From assembly GCA_022818135.1 (NCBI GenBank), contig JAFMSR010000017.1:444002-508001 (forward strand): a stretch of DNA of 64,000 bases. Reading direction: 5' to 3'. Of this stretch, positions 13,121 to 23,921 are shown in pieces. Every line of letters starts with the position of its first letter. Position 1 is the first letter of the stretch. The notes under the pieces are model-generated. The model saw only the letters and a list, made by a program, of their open reading frames with translations. It was not told the DNA's origin and made no database searches. The DNA comes from Saxidomus purpurata (taxonomy: Eukaryota; Mollusca; Bivalvia; Venerida; Veneridae). Position numbers and translations under genes: made by a program.

Positions 13121-14080
13121 TCCGTTTTGAATTCTGTCAAATTAGATATTTCATTACACAGACACCAAGTGTAATTATTCAATACATATCTCATTTAGAA
13201 ACTAATCGTATAATTTCTACTTCTTTACTGGAAATACTAAAAGGAGAAGTATTGCACACATTCTTACGGATGACAGAAATGAATTATGTAGCAAAAACTT
13301 TCACTTTCATGTATTATATTGTAAATCGTTCTTTAAGAGTACTTATTCGTCGGTAGGATTTTTTAGTTGTATTTTCATTCTCTATTGCGTTTATATATCT
13401 TTGTTTTGTAAGACATATGCATTAATACAATTAAAGTATTTGAATAATAATGAATAACAGTTAACATACACGATACAGTAAACAAACGAAACATTACACA
13501 TAGCGAGTTCGTGTACTTTGCTCACAAAGATTCTGTGTAGCTATTATGTTGTCTTACATTGCGAGAAAACACGATGACAACAATTGACACGAGTCGATTG
13601 ATACAATATTATGTAACTACGTAAACACTGACAAAAAGAAAAGTTATTCCTTTACATTTCAACAATTCACGTACGTTGTCTTCAACTTTTTATTGTCTGA
13701 AAAATAAGATACGTATTATTTAATTACGAATGTCTAGAACGTTTACCATTTCAAGCGGATATGCTCCAAAGTAAACCACACAATTTTAGTGACAGCCAGT
13801 ATGACTTACTTAAATTGGAAGTCAGAATAATCCAATGTAAAATCTCGGCATAAATAATGTTAATGTTCGATTTTCTACAATGCTGTTCAATAGATTAAAA
13901 ACATTAGAACGTCTTACGTGTTTTAAAGCAATTGATCTCAAACTAATAAAAAAAAGTAATAACTTACGAATTATATCGACGAAGCTTAATGACTGAGGAC
14001 TGTCTCCAAAGACTGGGAATAGCAGAAACGGTGCAAGAAGGACAAGTCTATGTAGCAGTATATGTCCACTGTTATTGTGC
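13121..14080. other. Non-coding stretch
   Basis: AT-rich, with no supported exon or recognisable element. Confidence 0.45.
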
Positions 14081-14117
14081 TTTTTTATGCCAATAAAGAT
14101 ATGTTATGTTATGTTTG
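13975..14117 (+). mobile_element. Possible 3' end of a retroposon with ATGTT tail
   Basis: The segment ends GCCAATAAAGATATGTTATG followed by TTATGTTTG: an AATAAA-like signal directly followed by short ATGTT tandem units. This is typical of non-LTR retroposon 3' ends. No coding part is recognised. Confidence 0.35.
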
Positions 14118-14573
14118 TAAAACTTCAGAATTTTGAATATGTTAACTCTCTCATGATTTGCTCAACGTCAGTTTTCCTACAAATTTAGCTCATTAAGCGT
14201 TCATAATAAGCTATTGTGATCAATGGAGGTCTTTAACATGTCGTTGTTAGTCGTCATTAATTAAAAAACTCGTAGGAGAGAGTTCTTAAATAAGCTTAGA
14301 GCTTTCTGCTCGATTCTTACTGTTATTTCACAGAAATATTGTATATGCATTTATTGAATAAATACTGTTTAAATCAAAATCTCTAAGAACGACATATCCT
14401 CTGAAACCACCCAGCCAGTAATAGGGGAACTTGTTTTATGCATTTGTGAAATAACTGTCTTCCTTCATGAGATTTAGGTTAGCGATATGGGATGATCATA
14501 GCCTTCAAGCCTAAATACTATCTAGCTTTCGGTGAATAAAAGCAAGACATTCACCATCAACAATCACCTTCCT

Positions 14574-14614
14574 CATTGGCTGATTCTACTACTGAGGGAC
14601 TTTGTCAGCCAATG
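14574..14614. repeat. Short inverted repeat at the gap edge
   Basis: CATTGGCTGA and TCAGCCAATG face each other across about 21 bp, directly left of the assembly gap. This may be the outer arm of a foldback structure that blocked assembly. Confidence 0.5.
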
Positions 14615-14619
14615 GGATC

Positions 14620-15119
14620 NNNNNNNNNNNNNNNNNNNNNNNNNNNNNNNNNNNNNNNNNNNNNNNNNNNNNNNNNNNNNNNNNNNNNNNNNNNNNNNNN
14701 NNNNNNNNNNNNNNNNNNNNNNNNNNNNNNNNNNNNNNNNNNNNNNNNNNNNNNNNNNNNNNNNNNNNNNNNNNNNNNNNNNNNNNNNNNNNNNNNNNNN
14801 NNNNNNNNNNNNNNNNNNNNNNNNNNNNNNNNNNNNNNNNNNNNNNNNNNNNNNNNNNNNNNNNNNNNNNNNNNNNNNNNNNNNNNNNNNNNNNNNNNNN
14901 NNNNNNNNNNNNNNNNNNNNNNNNNNNNNNNNNNNNNNNNNNNNNNNNNNNNNNNNNNNNNNNNNNNNNNNNNNNNNNNNNNNNNNNNNNNNNNNNNNNN
15001 NNNNNNNNNNNNNNNNNNNNNNNNNNNNNNNNNNNNNNNNNNNNNNNNNNNNNNNNNNNNNNNNNNNNNNNNNNNNNNNNNNNNNNNNNNNNNNNNNNNN
15101 NNNNNNNNNNNNNNNNNNN
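14620..15119. other. Assembly gap (500 N)
   Basis: Exactly 500 unresolved bases, a conventional placeholder length. The true size and content are unknown. Confidence 0.99.
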
Positions 15120-15176
15120 GACCAACTTATTAATTTGGTGTGTGGCCTAAGTATTATAGTATTGGTTAAAGTCCCA

Positions 15177-15420
15177 TTACGCCGAAAAAAAAATGTTTGT
15201 TTTAGGTTTCATGCCCCCCCCCCCCCCCAAAATAGGGTAGGTAGGTAGGGATTTTTTTGGGGGGGGATTTGTTTATTCTCAAACAAACCAAATTCAACAT
15301 AGATTTTAATGAATTTATGCTAAAAAATACACGAAAAAATAGTCTAATAGTCTAGGGTCGGGGCAAAAAAATAGGGTAGGTCGGGAAATCTGAAACAAAC
15401 ATGTTTATTTTTTACGCCTT
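15177..15420. mobile_element. MITE-like element, TTACGCCGAAAAA ends
   Basis: Left end TTACGCCGAAAAA plus ATGTTTGTTTTAGG is inverted at the right end (CTGAAACAAACATGTTT... TTTACGCCTT). The interior has a C15 run, a G8 run and repeats of ATAGGGTAGG. A relative lies at 15899-16182. Confidence 0.7.
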
Positions 15421-15898
15421 AGCAAGCTGGATGTAAAATTATATGAAGTTCTTATGTTACCAAGACAGCAGCTGCTGTCTTACCAGCCAAACTGACACTT
15501 ATTTGCTTGAAAAACTTTTAAAAACCCGATTTCTGAATAGAAACACTATTATAGTACTAAGTTACCTTTAATTATTTGAATGTAATCTTTACTTTTTACG
15601 AAACTGCTATTACCCCGCTACAGTCTAAATATCAGCTAAATGTCCTTTAGTTTCCTTGTTTGGCTATCCTCTTTCACAGCAGCTCTGACATCAATGGTCA
15701 ACCATTTCTGTGGAAGAATATACAATCACTAATTAGATATGTCAATGTACATATATGATGCTCACTGGCAGTCACTGCCACAAAAGACAAAGGGGCAAGG
15801 CATGCTTGCATTTTTTAAAACATACAAAAAAAATGTAGTATAATGTATGTATAAATAAGAAATCAAATGTGTATAGCCCCTTTGATAAAAGAAACTCA

Positions 15899-16182
15899 TA
15901 ACGCAAAAAAAAAATGTGTGTTTAGGGCAACAGTCCCAAAAATGTTAGATAGGGTAGGGACAAAGCTTCTTTTTTTTTAAGCGAAAAGTGAAAAAATTCT
16001 ATAGGTTGGAAAAGAACAATCTGTGTTTAGGGTAACGGTCCAAAAATGCTAGTTAGTCTACATGCATAACATAGGGAAGGGACACTTCACATTTTTTTAC
16101 TTTGAAAAAAAAAAACTGTAGGGTCGGGGGTTTCGCCAGGTAGGGTCGGGTTACCCGAAACACAGATACTTTTTTGGCCTTA
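15899..16182. mobile_element. Second MITE-like element of the AACGCAAAAAA family
   Basis: The left end has AACGCAAAAAA then TGTGTGTTTAGGG. The right end has GGGTTACCCGAAACACAGAT and TTTTTTGGCCTTAT. Internal copies of TGTTTAGGGTAACGGTCC and AGGGTCGGG occur. Confidence 0.7.
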
Positions 16183-17639
16183 TCGCAGCCAACTGTTTTG
16201 TCAAACATTTATACAACAATCACTGCGTATACAAAAACAAATGTATGTACATGTAGATATACCTACATGTATAGATGTGTTTCAGCGCAGCTGTATAAGC
16301 TAGCTTTTGACCGGAAGTTTAGAACTGCCAATGAAATGACGAGTAGAATGTATAACATATTTTAAATCTATTCTCTTTAAGAATTACTATTGTTATATCT
16401 GTCCTCTATTTGTGTGATGTACAATAAAGTGGAAACTATTCCAACAAAATTTTATTGTTCTGTTTATCACAGGCACCCCTGTTTTGCATAATTAAAGTAA
16501 CAGATACTCAGCTGAACCTATTTCAGTGGGTCTAGATCTACTTTCAAATCATAATGATATTTAGTTGTATTATGGAACAAGAAGCTGTTTACCATATCTG
16601 AGATAATCTCATAAAATATGAAGACATTTGCTACCTTTCAGATCTGAAAGTTAGTCACTATTTCTTAGACTGGTCATTTTTTCACTATAGGTAGATCTAG
16701 ATCATTAGCCCAACTAATCTGCGCTAGGGCTTTTTCATATTTAATATAGAGATCTATTTTCTTGTTGTTTCATTGTTGGCCAAGACAGTGTTAAGTTCTT
16801 GATCTATCATCATGATCATGCTATGGCAACACTGAACATTGATGATTGACACTGTTGTTGCTGGTTAGCAACTTAGCATTCTTTAGATCTACCAGGTTCG
16901 TTTTTATCAAGTATGGCGAAGTACACAAAAGTATTGTAAACTGTAGATTATTACCTGAAATTTCCAGAGATCTAGTTTCACTGCTGATTTTTTTGAAACT
17001 GCCAAAATGTCAAATCACTCAACATTTGTTTACTCTGGATCAGTGACATCAAAGCGATAGGAAAGGTAGCACGTTCTATTTTATGACGTCAAAGCCCTAT
17101 GACGAAAACGCTATGACGTCATTGTCATCTACACTTATTCTAAACGCTGTTGAGGTTGGACATGGCATCGAGAAACAAGTTTGCAGGGAGAAATAATAGA
17201 CTCTAGGATCACTGGGGATCAACAGAAGAACAATCAGCATAGAATTTTCCAAGTGGTTGTAAATTGTTGTTTTCTTCGGATAAGACAAATTATAAAGGTG
17301 AGTCAACGTTTCTTGGTCGATGCTAAATATTCACAAGATAAAACATCTATTTTCGTTTACAACTTGGTGTAACAAAGACAGGCCATTTTTTACATTTTGC
17401 CAAAATATAGAGTATTATATATCATTGGAAAGGTATTTTTAAATGTAAAATAATGCTCTTTATTTGAAGTGTCTATCTCTTTTGGTTAAAATTTAACAAC
17501 CATTTGAAATATCCTTACTTCACAATCACGTGATACCATAATTTCGACAAAAAACGTTTATCTTTTCTACATGACACCATAATTTGGAAAAAAAAACTGT
17601 ATATCTTTATAACCTTTATTACACATATCCACATAAAAA
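16183..17639. other. Non-coding stretch with two TGACGTCA palindromes
   Basis: No supported exon. TGACGTCA occurs at 17084-17091 and 17114-17121, with the related TGACATCA at about 17044. These match the cAMP-response element consensus. Whether they belong to a promoter is unknown; the nearest gene (to 17640) ends towards them. Confidence 0.5.
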
Positions 17640-17753
17640 TTACTGCACAAGTACTCTAAGGTCCCCTGCTCTGTAGTCCTCAAGGAGCCGGTACACATAA
17701 ACAGCTGTGTCCCCATCGTAAATGATATTGAAATACTCAGGATAACCAGGCAC
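17640..17753 (-). CDS. 3' exon of the transposase-like gene
   Basis: The last exon encodes 37 residues beginning VPGYPEYFNIIYDGD and ending in GDLRVLVQ, stop TAA at 17640-17642. The acceptor is ATTTCAG at 17754-17755. It joins in phase 0 to the donor CAG|GTAATT at 18192-18193, giving GKVISQ-VPGYPEYF and a 440-bp intron. The join completes a small acidic/aromatic module (W-W-K-G-K-V ... YNIIYD-like ... EDYRAGDL) that resembles a Tudor/chromo-like barrel; that is inference. If the unspliced frame is followed instead, it stops at 18044 after 49 non-conserved residues. Confidence 0.7.
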   Translation of the reverse strand: MPGYPEYFNIIYDGDTAVYVYRLLEDYRAGDLRVLVQ

Positions 17754-18193
17754 CTGAAATTATGTTAAAATAAATTATTTTTTGGTTATTGTATCCTTTT
17801 TTGGCATTATATAAAGTTGAATAGCTAAATGTACAGCAAGCAGATTATGTAAAGGACTTTCTAGAAGAATGATTTCATTTGTTACACTAAAAGTCTATTA
17901 TAAAAATATACATTTATTTTTGAAAAAAAGAGTAAATAATAAGCAGACTGAATGTTAACTTAAAATACATGTTAAAATTTAGTCACCGTACAGCAAGAGT
18001 TAGTTATGCAGTAAGTAGTTTTATTTTAGCACTGATTAAAGGTTTAAGTAAACAGAGAACACCAGTTATGTAAAGAATACCGTAAACACTTGTTTAAATG
18101 CCCTTGAATAGTTTTACGTTCCACAGGTATGGGGGAGTTTAAAGATGACTGTACGCTTCCTGTGTTGTCGATAGTTTTAACACTGAAAATTAC

Positions 18194-19003
18194 CTGTGAG
18201 ATAACTTTACCCTTCCACCAGCTGCTTTCACCATCTTCAATAAAGCGATGGCTAATGGTTTTGCTGGTAAGAATTGGCAGATCAGGGTTGGGATCATGAG
18301 ATGTATCAACGGAGAAGGCGTGTCTTACAAGCTTCTTGACATTACATGCTATTTCATCAATAGTCAAAATGCGCTTGACGTCATTTACTTTCTTTGAAAG
18401 TAGATACAAGTTCTCTTTATTCTGTGGGTCTTGTTTCAGAACATGCTTCCTAAAGTTTAATTGAGCTTTAAGAGCTTCCATTCTTTCCTTTTTGGTACTT
18501 ATCTCTTTCAGGGCACTATCAACCTCATTCTCAGTCTGCCACAGACCGTAATAAATCATCTTCTGCGTGTACCCTTCTAGCCGATTCAGTCGCCTATACT
18601 CAGCTGCCTCTGCTTCACGAATAGACTCTTCAACCTTTCTCCTTTGATTGACTTCAATTTCTTCTGTCCTTCTTTTGTAATTTGCTCTCACCAAAGAAAC
18701 ATTCTTCATTGCTTCTTGAATAAGCGTGTTCTTTTCAAATTCGGTTTTTCTTTCCAGCCATTGTTTGGTTTTATTTGCCGAGAACATAACGAAAGCTTCT
18801 GAAGCTAACACTGATACATTTGGCTTCATCCTAAGTAAAGTGTCCAGATAACCAAATACCGATTCCGCAAATTTGTTGTGTTTGGCAGCTCCAGATGTTC
18901 TTTGTCGCATTTCATCAGTTACATTTTCCCAGCAACCACCAGGCAAGTGGTCAGCGAAAATCCTTTTGCATAACTGACTGAGCGCTGGCAGCATGATATT
19001 CAA
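18194..19003 (-). pseudogene. Transposase-like gene, middle part after the in-frame TGA
   Basis: Continues in exactly the same reading frame as the upstream segment, directly after TGA at 19004-19006. It reads L-N-I-M-L-P-A-L-S, then ADHLPGGCW, NKFAESVFGYLD, FVMFSANKTKQWL, and a charged coiled-coil-like stretch of about 110 residues. It ends at the splice donor after GKVISQ. The DHLPGG and NKT.QWL phrases are, as I recall, family signatures of a multi-copy invertebrate protein family, so the TGA sits inside the conserved protein and not at its natural end. There is no ATG at the start of this segment (first codon TTG). The first ATG is the fourth codon. Confidence 0.7.
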
Positions 19004-19006
19004 TCA
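19004..19006 (-). other. In-frame TGA splitting the transposase-like gene
   Basis: The codon order on the minus strand is GTT GCA GTA TGA TTG AAT ATC ATG. The only nearby GT-AG pair that would remove it is 31 nt long, too short for a normal intron. Confidence 0.85.
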
Positions 19007-21022
19007 TACTGCAACCTTGTCATCATATACCCAATCTGCCAATAGAGATTCCAACAATGGATCTTGTTTTACAAACGTCTTCTCACCGAATGGAAGAATT
19101 GTCCCTTTCATGAAGCTAGGTATATCATTCAATGCTTCGTCAAAGAAGTTCATAAGTTCTAAGTAATGTTTGTTCATGTCTAAAATGTGAACAGTTTTAT
19201 CTTCAAGGAGGCACCACAATGGCACAGTGATGAGTTTACTAATTAAACCAAGAGCTTTCACTTCACTCAAATACCATGGCACTTTGATGTCATGAAGCAC
19301 TGCTTTCAGCAGCTTGTTTGTCTGATTTCCTTTGAGAAATTCCTGAATCTGGTCTTTCATAAAGAACACACCAGTAGCGCTCTCAAAAAGGATATTAAAA
19401 CGGTTCCCGTGAAATTCTTCAAGAGGAATGCTTTTCATGTCATTATCCTTCAAAACCGGCTTCATATATAAATTAAAGTCATTGAACTTGCCAGATTTTT
19501 CATCTGCTCCTCTTGCCAAAGCTTTGCAGGCTGTTCTTATTAATCTTGCTGCACCTGACTCTGATTTTTTTAAAAATGATTTGTCAAATATTGGAGGTTC
19601 ATTATTGAAGTTCGCGTTTTCAAGTTCAATCAAGCTAGCGTTACAGGTTTCAGCGAAATGAACCAGGCTGTGGAGCCCACAGAAAAAATTCAGGAGAGTA
19701 CTAACACTTGTTTGCTCAGCTTGGCTTAGCTCATTCCAGTTCTCCACCAATTCAGGAAGCACCTCTGACCGTAGCTCTTCTAAGAGTCTGTTGAACTTTT
19801 TTTCTGTGCTAGCTCTATCACTCATAGTAGCTGAAATCTTCAACAAAATGTTCTTAGCTGTATGGTTTGCCTCTTCACTTCTCTCTTCTATATCCGCCAA
19901 AATGTTTTGAAAGACATTCAGGGTATGTTGTGCAGATTTAGTCTCAAGTTGTCTCATCCCAAGTACATACATAGTACCTTCCTCATCAGAGACGTGGTAT
20001 CCCGAGTATTTAACACCAAACTTGGAAGTTTCATCAGTGTATAATGTTAAGTTTGGCTTATTTGGAATAACCTCGCTCAATTGTTTTTGTGATAGAACAA
20101 GCCTCTCTACATTCATGTTTAGAATGGTAGACCTAGCAGGCAGTTTCTCACATTTTTTTCCTACTAGCTTAAGCACAGATTCAATGGCAGGTGTAACATT
20201 CTGAGCACTAATATTCAAAGAAAGAAGTGTGTATATACATTCTCGTAGTTCATAACTATACTTGCCCTCAAAATTGTCATAAAAAGTTACAGTGTCTGAA
20301 TCATTAATAATGTCAGCAAGCCAATCACGTTCTTCAATGGTATTTGACAGATCTTTTCTACTGGTTTCAAGTTCAATCTCCTTTTCAAGTTCTTGGCGTG
20401 TAAGCTCACTTCTCAAGTCTTTAATTTGCCCAGACATTTGTGCAACAGTATTATATAAATTATTGATTCTTTTCAAGTAGCGAGTATTTTGAAGTCTTAT
20501 TCTTTTCAATAGTTGATCTTTATTATTTAATCTGCTTTGAAGAACATTTTTCTCCAATTTCTGTGCTTTAATTGCACTTCTAAGTTTCAAAACAGTTTTC
20601 TTAGGTATTTTACTCTTTCTGAGTTCTGTCACTGTTTCGATTAGTTCCTGTTTTTCCTCAGTAAGTATTTTTGTTTCAAGAGCCAAGTCAAAACTAACAG
20701 TTCTGTATGAACATTCATGATGATCATCATTTGAGGAGCATGGCAATTCACCTTGTTTTTCATTAGGTTCTAGAGTTCTAAATTGAGGAAATGGTATTTC
20801 TGACCTTAAAAAATTATCAAAGGCTTCTTTACTTTTTTTTGAATTCTTGTTTTTTTGAAGTTTTCTGTATGTTTCCTTGCATTTCTGTACACATTTTTTA
20901 TACGCAGCTTCTGAAGCTTTAAAAGATGTAGGGTGCTTTTCACATAACCATTTGGCAATTTCAGTTTGAGTTTTGTTTTTTAGTTTTAATTCATTAATTA
21001 AATCAAGGTTAGTTGCTGCCAT
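19004..21022 (-). pseudogene. Transposase-like protein, N-terminal 672 codons, ending at an in-frame TGA
   Basis: Encodes 672 residues from MAATNLDLINEL to VYDDKVAV. The ATG at 21022 is chosen because its context is AAGATGGC. The frame stays open to 21085, but that extension runs into the inserted foldback element. Layout: a basic N-terminal domain (about 1-80) that could bind DNA; a coiled coil (about 115-235); then a region with YTDET (about 329-332), ATMSDRAST (about 398-406) and FCGLHSLVHFAE (about 447-458). These are consistent with a transposase-type RNase H fold with acidic catalytic residues, but I cannot assign the superfamily. The protein continues in frame after TGA (19004-19006) for 270 residues plus a spliced 37-residue exon, about 980 codons in all. 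One nonsense codon in an otherwise intact frame suggests recent loss of function, a sequencing error, or recoding. The tandem foldback elements sit 48 bp upstream. An acceptor-like CCTCATCCTCACCAG at about 21053-21067 could also splice upstream exons in, in phase 0. Confidence 0.7.
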
Positions 21023-21069
21023 CTTGAATATTTCTCCTCTTTCGATTGAAAACTGGTGAGGATGAGGGC

Positions 21070-21074
21070 TATTA
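21070..21074. repeat. Left target copy TATTA
   Basis: TATTA precedes foldback copy 1. The same five bases stand at 22494-22498 between the copies and at 23917-23921 after copy 2. Because the ends are near-palindromic, 3-bp (ATT) or 7-bp (CTATTAG) readings are possible for the first two sites; only 5 bp is perfect at all three. Confidence 0.7.
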
Positions 21075-22493
21075 GACATTTGCAACGTGAAACGACTAGC
21101 GAGGGGAAGCGAGAAGCGAGGACGTGAAGCGAGTAAATTTGAGGGGTCGTTTCAACAGTATAAGTGCATGCCGTATTGGAACGAAAATATAAATGCCATA
21201 ATTTGCTTTGTTTTTGTAACAATTGTTACAGGATCTTATTAATCTATCTGTGTGTATTATCGACTCTACTGGTTAAAATGTAAATTATAACTTGAAGTCA
21301 TTATCAATGAAAATGGATTTTTACTCTTATAAACGTTTAAGCAGACGATGATATACACGGCATGACACATGGGTCGCGTTTGGAGACAATAAGGCCAAGG
21401 TGAAGAAAAACTCGATGCATGTTTTATGTCCTTAGGTTTTCAAATGTTATTAAAGTATCATTCAGGATCATCTGAAGAACATATACCCAGTACAAGTGGC
21501 CAATACACAATCAACGTTGAGCATGCAATATATGCCAAATACCAATTTTGTTACATAATAAGTCCGATATCCTTCCTTCTGCAAACGAGTTTTGCACAAA
21601 CACGTACAGATTTTGATAAAAAATTTCGTCGCTGTCGCCAGACAGCGCTTACGCACTTGTACGTTTTCAGTTCAGCTATTGCATGCTCAACGTTGATTCT
21701 ATATCGGCTGATATACCGGTTCAATCGTACGGCTCTGCGTCTGTCGTCTCATACCTTTCTTTGCAACTGTGCTCCTGAAAAGGGTGTCATAACAGGATAT
21801 CTGTTAGCATAAATTTTGTCGGCCAGTAAGCAACAGTCGCGCGGAATAGGTAGTTCGTCGCCAATTCTTTCCATCAGCATAAACTGTTGTGCATCATTTA
21901 GATGGCCAAGAAATCCCGTTTCTATATGTCTTATCTTCCCTATATTGTCTATAACCACCTGAGAATGAATGCAATGATAATGCCTATGTCCGGAGTAAAA
22001 CTGGTGATATGATGATTCTGATTGATAATAATTTAATAAAATTTGAAAACTAAAGGACATAAAACATGTTCTTCACCTTGGCCTTATTGTCTCCAAACGC
22101 GACCCATGTGTCATGCCGTGTATATCATCGTCTGCTTAAACGTTTATAAGAGTAAAAATCCATTTTCATTGATAATGACTTCACATTCTGGGTGCTGTGG
22201 TCTCGTTTTGGGGAGGCTGCGTTTTTGGTACGTGGCATTCCCTGTTTGATATTATTTTTGCTTTTTTGTTTTCAAGTTACAATTTACATTTTAACCAGTT
22301 AGAGTCGATAATACACACAGATAGATTTATAAGATCTTGTAACAATTGTTACAAAAACAAAGCAAATTATGGCATTTATATTTTCGTTCCAATACGGCAT
22401 GCACTTATACTGTTGAAACGACCCCTCGAATTTACTCGCTTCACGTCCTCGCTTCTCGCTTCCCCTCGCTAGTCGTTTCACGTTGCAAATGTC
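21075..22493. mobile_element. Foldback element, copy 1, with captured Harbinger transposase piece
   Basis: A 1.42-kb element starting GACATTTGCAACGTGAAACG and ending with its inverse. The left arm runs to about 21455 and the right arm from about 22025, so arms of 380-470 bp face each other. The right arm has an extra segment of about 90 bp near 22183-22275 that the left lacks. The spacer between the arms holds part of a Harbinger-type transposase on the minus strand. Terminal arms are rich in short AGCGAG-type repeats (GCGAGGGGAAGCGAGAAGCG). It ends 48 bp from the ATG of the transposase-like gene. Confidence 0.85.
21555..22060 (-). pseudogene. Captured Harbinger/PIF-type (DDE_4) transposase fragment, copy 1
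   Basis: Minus-strand reading gives FYSGHRHYHCIHSQVVIDN, then TGFLGHLNDAQQF, then LLADKIYANRYPVMTPF. After an in-frame TGA at about 21749-21751 it continues in the same frame as RRRAVRLN, YRINVEHAIAELK and WRQRRNF. These match the order seen in Harbinger/HARBI1 DDE_4 domains: the YSGHK.xH block, the second catalytic Asp before the YP motif, and the Glu of the VEHAI block. The N-terminal part with the first catalytic Asp is missing. The apparent start MSFSFQ is created by the foldback arm. It cannot be an active transposase. Confidence 0.75.
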
Positions 22494-22498
22494 TATTA
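22494..22498. repeat. Shared middle target copy TATTA
   Basis: A single TATTA separates the two foldback copies, so they share one target copy rather than each having its own pair. Confidence 0.7.
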
Positions 22499-23916
22499 GA
22501 CATTTGCAACGTGAAACGACTAGCGAGGGAAGCGAGAAGCGAGGACGTGAAGCGAGTAAATTTGAGGGGTCGTTTCAACAGTATAAGTGCATGCCGTATT
22601 GGAACGAAAATATAAATGCCATAATTTGCTTTGTTTTTGTAACAATTGTTACAGGATCTTATTAATCTATCTGTGTGTATTATCGACTCTACTGGTTAAA
22701 ATGTAAATTATAACTTGAAGTCATTATCAATGAAAATGGATTTTTACTCTTATAAACGTTTAAGCAGACGATGATATACACGGCATGACACATGGGTCGC
22801 GTTTGGAGACAATAAGGCCAAGGTGAAGAAAAACTCGATGCATGTTTTATGTCCTTAGGTTTTCAAATGTTATTAAAGTATCATTCAGGATCATCTGAAG
22901 AACATATACCCAGTACAAGTGGCCAATACACAATCAACGTTGAGCATGCAATATATGCCAAATACCAATTTTGTTACATAATAAGTCCGATATCCTTCCT
23001 TCTGCAAACGAGTTTTGCACAAACACGTACAGATTTTGATAAAAAATTTCGTCGCTGTCGCCAGACAGCGCTTACGCACTTGTACGTTTTCAGTTCAGCT
23101 ATTGCATGCTCAACGTTGATTCTATATCGGCTGATATACCGGTTCAATCGTACGGCTCTGCGTCTGTCGTCTCATACCTTTCTTTGCAACTGTGCTCCTG
23201 AAAAGGGTGTCATAACAGGATATCTGTTAGCATAAATTTTGTCGGCCAGTAAGCAACAGTCGCGCGGAATAGGTAGTTCGTCGCCAATTCTTTCCATCAG
23301 CATAAACTGTTGTGCATCATTTAGATGGCCAAGAAATCCCGTTTCTATATGTCTTATCTTCCCTATATTGTCTATAACCACCTGAGAATGAATGCAATGA
23401 TAATGCCTATGTCCGGAGTAAAACTGGTGATATGATGATTCTGATTGATAATAATTTAATAAAATTTGAAAACTAAAGGACATAAAACATGTTCTTCACC
23501 TTGGCCTTATTGTCTCCAAACGCGACCCATGTGTCATGCCGTGTATATCATCGTCTGCTTAAACGTTTATAAGAGTAAAAATCCATTTTCATTGATAATG
23601 ACTTCACATTCTGGGTGCTGTGGTCTCGTTTTGGGGAGGCTGCGTTTTTGGTACGTGGCATTCCCTGTTTGATATTATTTTTGCTTTTTTGTTTTCAAGT
23701 TACAATTTACATTTTAACCAGTTAGAGTCGATAATACACACAGATAGATTTATAAGATCCTGTAACAATTGTTACAAAAACAAAGCAAATTATGGCATTT
23801 ATATTTTCGTTCCAATACGGCATGCACTTATACTGTTGAAACGACCCCTCGAATTTACTCGCTTCACGTCCTCGCTTCTCGCTTCCCCTCGCTAGTCGTT
23901 TCACGTTGCAAATGTC
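22499..23916. mobile_element. Foldback element, copy 2 (tandem)
   Basis: Nearly identical to copy 1 in the same orientation, offset by 1423-1424 bp. Differences I see include one G fewer in the left arm (GAGGGAAGCG against GAGGGGAAGCG) and AGATCCTG against AGATCTTG in the right arm (about 23757 and 22334). It carries the same transposase fragment with the same in-frame TGA. Confidence 0.85.
22978..23483 (-). pseudogene. Captured Harbinger/PIF-type transposase fragment, copy 2
   Basis: Same fragment, same missing N-terminus and same internal TGA as in copy 1 (see 21555-22060). Confidence 0.75.
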
Positions 23917-23921
23917 TATTA
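23917..23921. repeat. Right target copy TATTA
   Basis: TATTA directly follows copy 2 and is followed by AAGCAAGATT, which is presumably the original flank. Confidence 0.7.

Noticed and set aside
14532..15248. Open frames crossing the N run
   Set aside because: They exist only because N codons hide stops; no sequence information is present.
19004..19006. TGA read as selenocysteine
   Set aside because: No selenoprotein context and no visible SECIS element after the stop; a nonsense change is simpler.
21426..21812. 128-residue plus-strand frame in each foldback copy (also 22849-23235)
   Set aside because: It is antisense to the Harbinger-type fragment, which has recognisable motifs on the minus strand.
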